Source of the DNA: an uncultured Mycoplasmatota bacterium | GTDB lineage: Bacteria > Bacillota_I > Bacilli_A > RF39 > UBA660 | DNA: 64,000 nt | Direction: 5' to 3' | Assembly: GCA_900543825.1 (NCBI GenBank) | Contig: UQSR01000002.1 | Coordinates: forward strand, 78,300-142,299 | Shown here: piece by piece, positions 58,821 through 64,000 of the stretch | Layout of the letters: each line of letters starts with the position of its first letter | Position numbering within the stretch: the stretch's first letter is position 1 | The notes under the pieces: model-generated | What the model was told of the DNA's origin: nothing | The model's input: the letters and a program-made list of their open reading frames with translations, nothing else | Databases searched by the model: none | Program-made: the position numbers and the translations under genes

Positions 58821-59183
58821 TTATTTATTATTCAAATTAAGTCTTTTGATTTTCGGATTATTCTTTTCATATTTAATAGGATTAATTCTAAGAACTTCAT
58901 TAGGAAAATCCTTAAACATATATTTATAGCCATTGTAAAGATTAATAATTCTCTTCCTTTGTTTAACATCATTAATACAAGAAGCATCACTAATAACCTT
59001 TTCTATGATTAGTAAGTCATCTGTAATTCCTTCAATAGTATTATTAGATTTAATTTCTTGAGAAAATAAAACCTTCTTAGCAAATCTTCTATTATTCATA
59101 TAATCCTCATCTTCCAGAAAAGATTCCAATTCTTCTCTGACATCATTAAATTTATCATAATTAATTTTCAAAGGTAATTCCAA
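58821..59183 (-). pseudogene. Fic family protein, N-terminal fragment
   Basis: The 120 residues match the Fic_N part of Fic/DOC proteins (FSQEIKSNNTIEGITDD, the inhibitory-helix region, then a helix ending LYNGYKYM). The catalytic Fic domain with its HPFxxGNGR loop should follow but the gene ends, and yidD occupies the DNA beyond. It is either a truncated remnant or a stand-alone antitoxin-like fragment; the former is likelier. No good ribosome binding site is clear. Confidence 0.65.
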
Positions 59184-59255
59184 ATATTCAGTTGCTATAT
59201 TATCTCTCCTTGTCGAAATATTATATCATTCATTTATAAGCGTGTAAACAAAAAA

Positions 59256-59278
59256 AGAACTATCATCAGTTCTTTTAA
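59256..59278 (-). terminator. tRNA-Trp terminator
   Basis: Minus strand: AAAAGAACT and AGTTCTTTT pair around GATGAT and continue into seven T, just after the tRNA. Confidence 0.8.
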
Positions 59279-59287
59279 TAACATAAA

Positions 59288-59361
59288 TGGCAGGGGATGA
59301 GAGAATCGAACTCCCAACAGTGGTTTTGGAGACCATTATTATACCATTTAACTAATCCCCT
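59288..59361 (-). tRNA. tRNA-Trp (anticodon CCA)
   Basis: The 74 bases form a cloverleaf: acceptor stem AGGGGAT/ATCCCCT, D arm, anticodon loop CTCCAAA with CCA at positions 34-36, TTCGAAT T loop, and an encoded CCA end. It reads UGG. With TGG used for Trp throughout, this argues against TGA reassignment. Confidence 0.95.
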
Positions 59362-59378
59362 ATATCTGCCACAAATAA

Positions 59379-59407
59379 ATAATAACATAAATTAAAATAT
59401 TTGTAAA
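59379..59407 (-). promoter_or_regulatory. tRNA-Trp promoter
   Basis: Minus strand: TTTACA (59407-59402), 17 bases, TATTAT (59384-59379), 18 bases before the tRNA. Confidence 0.7.
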
Positions 59408-59431
59408 GAAAAAAATACAAATAGAACTATA

Positions 59432-60451
59432 CTATTTGTATTCAATATTAATCATTTTAGCATGAACAGCAACTCTTTTAGTACCACTATTATCACAAGT
59501 AGATAAAGTAAGAACTTTATCATCTTCACCAACAGAAATACCAAAATCATAAATGCTTCTTCCTTTTATAGTATTAAGCCAATCACCAAAATTTTCACTA
59601 TAAAATCCCGTTTTAATATAATATGTTTCTGGCTCAACAGTATAAATTGAAAAGACTTTCCATATCGTATTTGTAGTAGGTGTTGATATTTTAATATAAT
59701 AATTACTACTATTATTTAAATAACCATTATATAGCATGTTTGGAATAGAACCAAACATTGTTTTATTATTCATGTTGTGTCCATATATAATAGTGTTTTT
59801 TCCAAATTCTTTAAAGTCATCACGATAATCAGCAAAAATCCATCCACCAATATTACTTGAACCATTAAAAGCATGATTCAAATAATAACTATTATCACTA
59901 GATTGCACAACTGGATAGTTTACCTTAGTACCATCAACCTTAATCCAACCAACGGTATCAGAATTCTTTTGCAACAAGTTATTAAAATCAACTTCCATAA
60001 AAGGAACAGACATGTAATCCCAGTAATCATTAGGATAATAAACATTATTGTTGGTATTATCAGTTCCTTGAGTTGGTTCTTCGTTGGCATTATTGCTATT
60101 ATCATTGTTTTGTTCCTCTTTTTCTTCTTGCTCAACTACTTCAGTCGATTTAATAATATCATTAGATAAGTATTTAATTTTAAGTCCTTGAACAGACCAT
60201 TTACTGACAAGAAATACACAAATCAAATAAACCGAAAAAGAAAGAGCAACCATTGCCAAAGATAATCTTTTTTGATTTTTAGAAGTCTTTTTCTTTTTAT
60301 CCTTTTTAAAAATATACATAATTCCAATAACAAAATATTTAGGAATAATAATTATTGTATTAAATAATCCAATAAAGAAGTACTTAAAAAAAGAATAAAT
60401 AAGTTTAATAATGGTAACAATACCTAGAAAAAATATTTTAATAAAATTCAT
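59432..60451 (-). CDS. srtB: Class B sortase
   Basis: Sortases cleave a sorting motif and link surface proteins to the cell wall. The 339 residues start with a hydrophobic region (about 5-50) and a membrane helix (about 68-88). A low-complexity linker follows (EEQNNDNSNNANEEP), and then the sortase barrel, with YGHNMNN (catalytic His), LTLSTCDNSG (catalytic Cys) and KRVAVHAKM (catalytic Arg). Class B is chosen for YPVVQSSDNSYYLNHAFNG and FADYR. The surface protein at 12105 lacks an LPXTG motif, so no substrate is identified in the window. Confidence 0.92.
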   Translation of the reverse strand: MNFIKIFFLGIVTIIKLIYSFFKYFFIGLFNTIIIIPKYFVIGIMYIFKKDKKKKTSKNQKRLSLAMVALSFSVYLICVFLVSKWSVQGLKIKYLSNDIIKSTEVVEQEEKEEQNNDNSNNANEEPTQGTDNTNNNVYYPNDYWDYMSVPFMEVDFNNLLQKNSDTVGWIKVDGTKVNYPVVQSSDNSYYLNHAFNGSSNIGGWIFADYRDDFKEFGKNTIIYGHNMNNKTMFGSIPNMLYNGYLNNSSNYYIKISTPTTNTIWKVFSIYTVEPETYYIKTGFYSENFGDWLNTIKGRSIYDFGISVGEDDKVLTLSTCDNSGTKRVAVHAKMINIEYK

Positions 60452-60518
60452 TAAGCCCTCCTTTATTCCTTATATATATAAGTATACCATAAAATAACAA
60501 AAAGGTATAATAATATTA

Positions 60519-60547
60519 TTGTATTTGTAAAAAAAATATTGTATAAT
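60519..60547 (+). promoter_or_regulatory. Promoter of the DUF402 gene
   Basis: TTGTAT (60519-60524), 17 bases, TATAAT (60542-60547). Confidence 0.65.
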
Positions 60548-60573
60548 AACACCAAAGGACGAAGGTGTATAAA

Positions 60574-61137
60574 GTGGATAATATAAAAGTAGGAGATAAA
60601 TTGGAAATACACTGTTATAAACATAATGGAAAATTACATAGACAATGGGACGAAGCTGTAGTTCTAGATATCAAAGATGATTACATTGTATTTGGAAATA
60701 ACAAAACAACAGTAGTAGACTCCGATGGCAGAGTATGGAATACAAAAGAACCAGCTATTTTATATTTTTACAAAAATAGATGGTTTAATATAATAGGACA
60801 GTTAAAAGAATATGGAATATATTTCTATTGTAATATAGCTACACCAGCCATAATAGATGAAAATGTAATAAAATATATAGACTATGACTTGGACTTAAGA
60901 GTATTTCCAAATGGCAGTTTTAAAATATTAGATAGAATGGAATATCGTTATCATAAAAAACAAATGCATTATTCAAGTAGATTAGATTTTATATTAAAAT
61001 ATGAATTAGGTAATTTAATAGAAATGGTAAGAACAAAAGAAGATCCATTCAATAAAAAAACTATAGAAGCATACCACCAAAAATATATAAAACTTGTAGA
61101 AAATGAAAATCAAAACAAAACTACTAATAAAGAATAA
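60574..61137 (+). CDS. DUF402 protein, nucleoside tri/diphosphate phosphatase-like
   Basis: The 187 residues match the DUF402 barrel (KVGDKLEIHCYKHNGKLHRQWDEA; YCNIATPAIIDENVIKYIDYDLDLRVFPNG; a later Tyr- and Lys-rich helix). Related proteins hydrolyse nucleoside di- and triphosphates (Ntdp family) with two metal ions held by the Asp-rich YIDYDLDL segment. GTG 60574 is chosen because GAAGGTG (60561-60567) then fits as ribosome binding site. Confidence 0.85.
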   Translation: MDNIKVGDKLEIHCYKHNGKLHRQWDEAVVLDIKDDYIVFGNNKTTVVDSDGRVWNTKEPAILYFYKNRWFNIIGQLKEYGIYFYCNIATPAIIDENVIKYIDYDLDLRVFPNGSFKILDRMEYRYHKKQMHYSSRLDFILKYELGNLIEMVRTKEDPFNKKTIEAYHQKYIKLVENENQNKTTNKE

Positions 61138-61209
61138 AATCTTTATAGTAGTTTTTACTTTACCAAAACAATATTTTATACTATACTATTAATAGAAGGT
61201 AGGAATAAT

Positions 61210-62886
61210 ATGCGAAGTAAATTAAAGGAAAAGAAAGTATTAATAATAGCAGTTATAACTACGATATTTATTATATCAGCAGGTTTAATATATTACTTTT
61301 ATTTTTACAAAGAAAAAGAAATACAGCATAGTGTATTATTCACATTAAATGAACCACTAAATCAAACAATAGAATATGGAGAAGAATATCAAGAATTAGG
61401 AGCCAAAGTATTAGTAGATAACATAGACAAAAGCAGCATGATAAAAATAGATACAGAAAATTTAAATATAAAAGCATTAGGAGAATACAAAATAAAATAT
61501 TATATTGTACTCGATAATAAAGAATACGACTTTTACAGAACGGTAGAAATAGTTGATACAACTCCTCCTGAAATAGCATTAGAAGGAAATGAAAAAATAA
61601 CTATATTAACAAAAGAAGAATATAAAGAAACAGGTTTTAAGGCCACTGATAATTATGATGGCGATATTACAGACAAAGTAATAGTAGAGAATAATATAAA
61701 CACAGACAAAGAAGGAACTTATGAAGTTACATATAAAGTATCAGATTCAAGTGGCAATACTAAAGAAATTAAAAGAGAAGTAACTGTAAAAAAACCTAAT
61801 ATAGTAACCAAAGAAAATAAAGAGGAAAATAAAGAGAAAATAAAAAAAGTTGAAGAAACAGGCTATAGCAACACCATAACAGTAAATAGATTTACAAGTG
61901 ATGGCATCTATTTAGAAGGATATATGAAGAATAGCAATGGCAATTATAAAATAAACTTAGAAGGAACAGAAAACTATGCATTTGATATGGAAAATGCAGG
62001 AAATAATAAGTACAAAGGAATTATAAAACTAGATAATATAGAAAATGGAGAATATATCGCATATGTGCAGGGCATAGAAAGTGAGAGACTATTAAACAAG
62101 CAAGACTACATTACAAAAATAGTAAGAAGTAAATTAGGAAATAAACTAGTAACAATAAACTATAATAGCAATGATGAAGTAAGTATTAAAGTGGAAGACT
62201 TCAACTATTTATATGATGTGCTTATAGACCCAGGGCACGGAGGCAGTGATAGCGGTGCTTCCAACGAATACATAAAAGAAAAAGAAATGAATCTTATTGT
62301 ATCAAAATACGAAAAATGCAGATTTGAAAATCACGGCTATAAAGTTTATATGACAAGATATGATGACACATATGGAGGCGGCCTTGGTAAAGCTGAAAAG
62401 CGTCTCCACAAAAGAGCATATGAAATTGGATATTATGGAGTAGTAAGCAAGATAGCATACAGCAATCACCATAATTCAATAAATAATAAACAATATTCTG
62501 GGTATGAAATGTTGATGTCCGGACATTTAAATAGCAATGAACTATATACAGAAAAAGAAATAGCAAATAAATTTAATAGTATATATCCAAATAGAGAGTC
62601 ACATTTAAGATTTTATGCAACAGATTATGATACTGAAAAGAAATATTCAATGCTATCATCTAAAACATATAATTTTAAAGATAATTATGCCGTAAACAGA
62701 ATACCATACCAATTATTCAATACCAAAACAATTATATATGAGGGCTGCTATTTAACAAATAAAGATGATTACGAATGGTACTGGAATCAAAAAAATTATA
62801 TAAAAGTAAGCGAAGCAAAAATAGAACCATATGTTAATTTTTTAGGGGGAACATATAATCCTGATAATTCATCATGCTTAAATTAA
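61210..62886 (+). CDS. Surface N-acetylmuramoyl-L-alanine amidase with Ig-like domains
   Basis: The 558 residues have an N-terminal membrane anchor (about 9-33) with Lys-rich start. Then come a cadherin- or DUF5011-like domain (about 45-120), a second DUF5011 domain (about 121-200, with GDITDKV and YKVSDSSGNTKE), a linker and a further beta region (about 220-335). The C-terminus is an amidase_3 domain (about 337-545) with IDPGHGGSDSGAS (zinc His), EKEMNLI (Glu), SNHHNS (His) and IIYEGCYL (catalytic Glu). It probably remodels peptidoglycan from the outer face. It differs from the soluble LysM amidase at 35012. Confidence 0.9.
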   Translation: MRSKLKEKKVLIIAVITTIFIISAGLIYYFYFYKEKEIQHSVLFTLNEPLNQTIEYGEEYQELGAKVLVDNIDKSSMIKIDTENLNIKALGEYKIKYYIVLDNKEYDFYRTVEIVDTTPPEIALEGNEKITILTKEEYKETGFKATDNYDGDITDKVIVENNINTDKEGTYEVTYKVSDSSGNTKEIKREVTVKKPNIVTKENKEENKEKIKKVEETGYSNTITVNRFTSDGIYLEGYMKNSNGNYKINLEGTENYAFDMENAGNNKYKGIIKLDNIENGEYIAYVQGIESERLLNKQDYITKIVRSKLGNKLVTINYNSNDEVSIKVEDFNYLYDVLIDPGHGGSDSGASNEYIKEKEMNLIVSKYEKCRFENHGYKVYMTRYDDTYGGGLGKAEKRLHKRAYEIGYYGVVSKIAYSNHHNSINNKQYSGYEMLMSGHLNSNELYTEKEIANKFNSIYPNRESHLRFYATDYDTEKKYSMLSSKTYNFKDNYAVNRIPYQLFNTKTIIYEGCYLTNKDDYEWYWNQKNYIKVSEAKIEPYVNFLGGTYNPDNSSCLN

Positions 62887-62888
62887 AA

Positions 62889-62918
62889 AAGAAAGTGTAA
62901 AAACTTTCTTTTTTTGTT
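62889..62918 (+). terminator. Terminator before the rRNA operon
   Basis: AAAGAAAGT and ACTTTCTTT pair around GTAAAA and are followed by T. Confidence 0.85.
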
Positions 62919-62927
62919 AAAAAAGGC

Positions 62928-62956
62928 TTTACAATGGCTTTTATTAGTGGTATTAT
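62928..62956 (+). promoter_or_regulatory. rRNA promoter P1
   Basis: TTTACA (62928-62933), 17 bases, TATTAT (62951-62956). No gene is found between 62887 and 63256; that stretch is the rRNA promoter region and leader. Confidence 0.7.
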
Positions 62957-63110
62957 ATTAACAGTCGATGCAAGAGAAGTGTCGTACTTGTATCTTTGAA
63001 AGAAAATGTAAACATTTTAACATTAAGTGCATATATTATATATGTATAGAAGATAAACGTTAAACTGTTTTTTTATTTTGATAAAAAATCAAAAAAAGTC
63101 AAAAAAATAG

Positions 63111-63139
63111 TTGACATTGTCGAATATATCTGTTATATT
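63111..63139 (+). promoter_or_regulatory. rRNA promoter P2 and leader
   Basis: TTGACA (63111-63116), 17 bases, TATATT (63134-63139). The leader after it holds CTTTGAAAACTGA near 63182, the boxA-like stretch common before Bacillota 16S genes. Confidence 0.75.
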
Positions 63140-63256
63140 ATTAATGCACTTGAGAAAAAAGATGCAAAAAAAGAAAAAGTTCTTTGAAAACTGAGCAAAA
63201 TGTCAATTTGAGTAGCTAGGAAATTATAACTTATTGAATAATTAAAATTATTTATT

Positions 63257-64000
<744 letters not shown>

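Overview
The window is very A+T-rich Bacillota DNA (class Bacilli type, uncultured gut lineage likely). Three things point there: strong TTGACA/TATAAT promoters and AGGAGG ribosome binding sites, an infB-rbfA-truB-mutL-miaA core order, and a bacterial 16S rRNA gene starting at about 63257. The organism appears able to sporulate: it carries sigG, a YlmC/YmxH gene and gerQ. The genetic code looks standard. Tryptophan is written TGG throughout and the tRNA-Trp at 59288-59361 has a CCA anticodon.

Layout. 1-11.5 kb holds uvrA and a DinD-like gene that share a LexA-type operator, two different putative zinc-metallopeptidase proteins, a HerA-like ATPase, a DUF3800 gene converging on a small structured RNA, a wrecked ABC-F gene and a metallophosphoesterase. 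11.8-26.3 kb is an accessory/defence island: a secreted repeat protein behind a leader terminator, a KAP-family P-loop NTPase, a DUF5655/PD-(D/E)XK-like protein, a membrane protein, and a type I restriction-modification locus. That locus has hsdR, hsdM, an unknown coupled gene, and two divergent hsdS genes flanking a tyrosine recombinase. Coding sequence in the island uses visibly more ATT and other T-ending codons than the ATA-rich core genes. 26.4-32.1 kb is a Bce-type antimicrobial peptide sensing and detoxification operon (response regulator, intramembrane-sensing kinase, ABC ATPase, FtsX-like permease, VanZ-RDD protein), with two copies of a TTACA-N4-TGTAA operator. 32.1-37.4 kb holds an AlbA_2 (Schlafen-type) regulator with repeated GTCCGG boxes, a broken response regulator, a LysM amidase without signal peptide and a broken DinD paralogue.

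37.4-63 kb is mostly core: RNase J; the rimP-nusA-rnpM-infB-rbfA-nrnA-truB-mutL-miaA run, with two unknown genes inserted before rbfA; gpsA; lspA-rluD; sigG; ung; gerQ; pduL; yidD; sortase B; and a surface amidase. The last 1 kb is the promoter region and first ~740 bases of an rRNA operon.

The least explained signal is a family of tandem intergenic hairpins at seven loci (about 3.55, 9.3, 11.6, 32.15, 36.45, 39.25 and 48.3 kb). Stem sequences differ almost completely yet stay paired, while the stem always closes AG...CT and the loop runs CC...GT (most often CCTAAGGT or CCCAAGGT). This looks like conservation of structure rather than copying of one sequence. Other items of interest are the invertible hsdS pair, the DUF3800/small RNA pair, the leader terminator at 12.05 kb and a hairpin that hides the sigG ribosome binding site.
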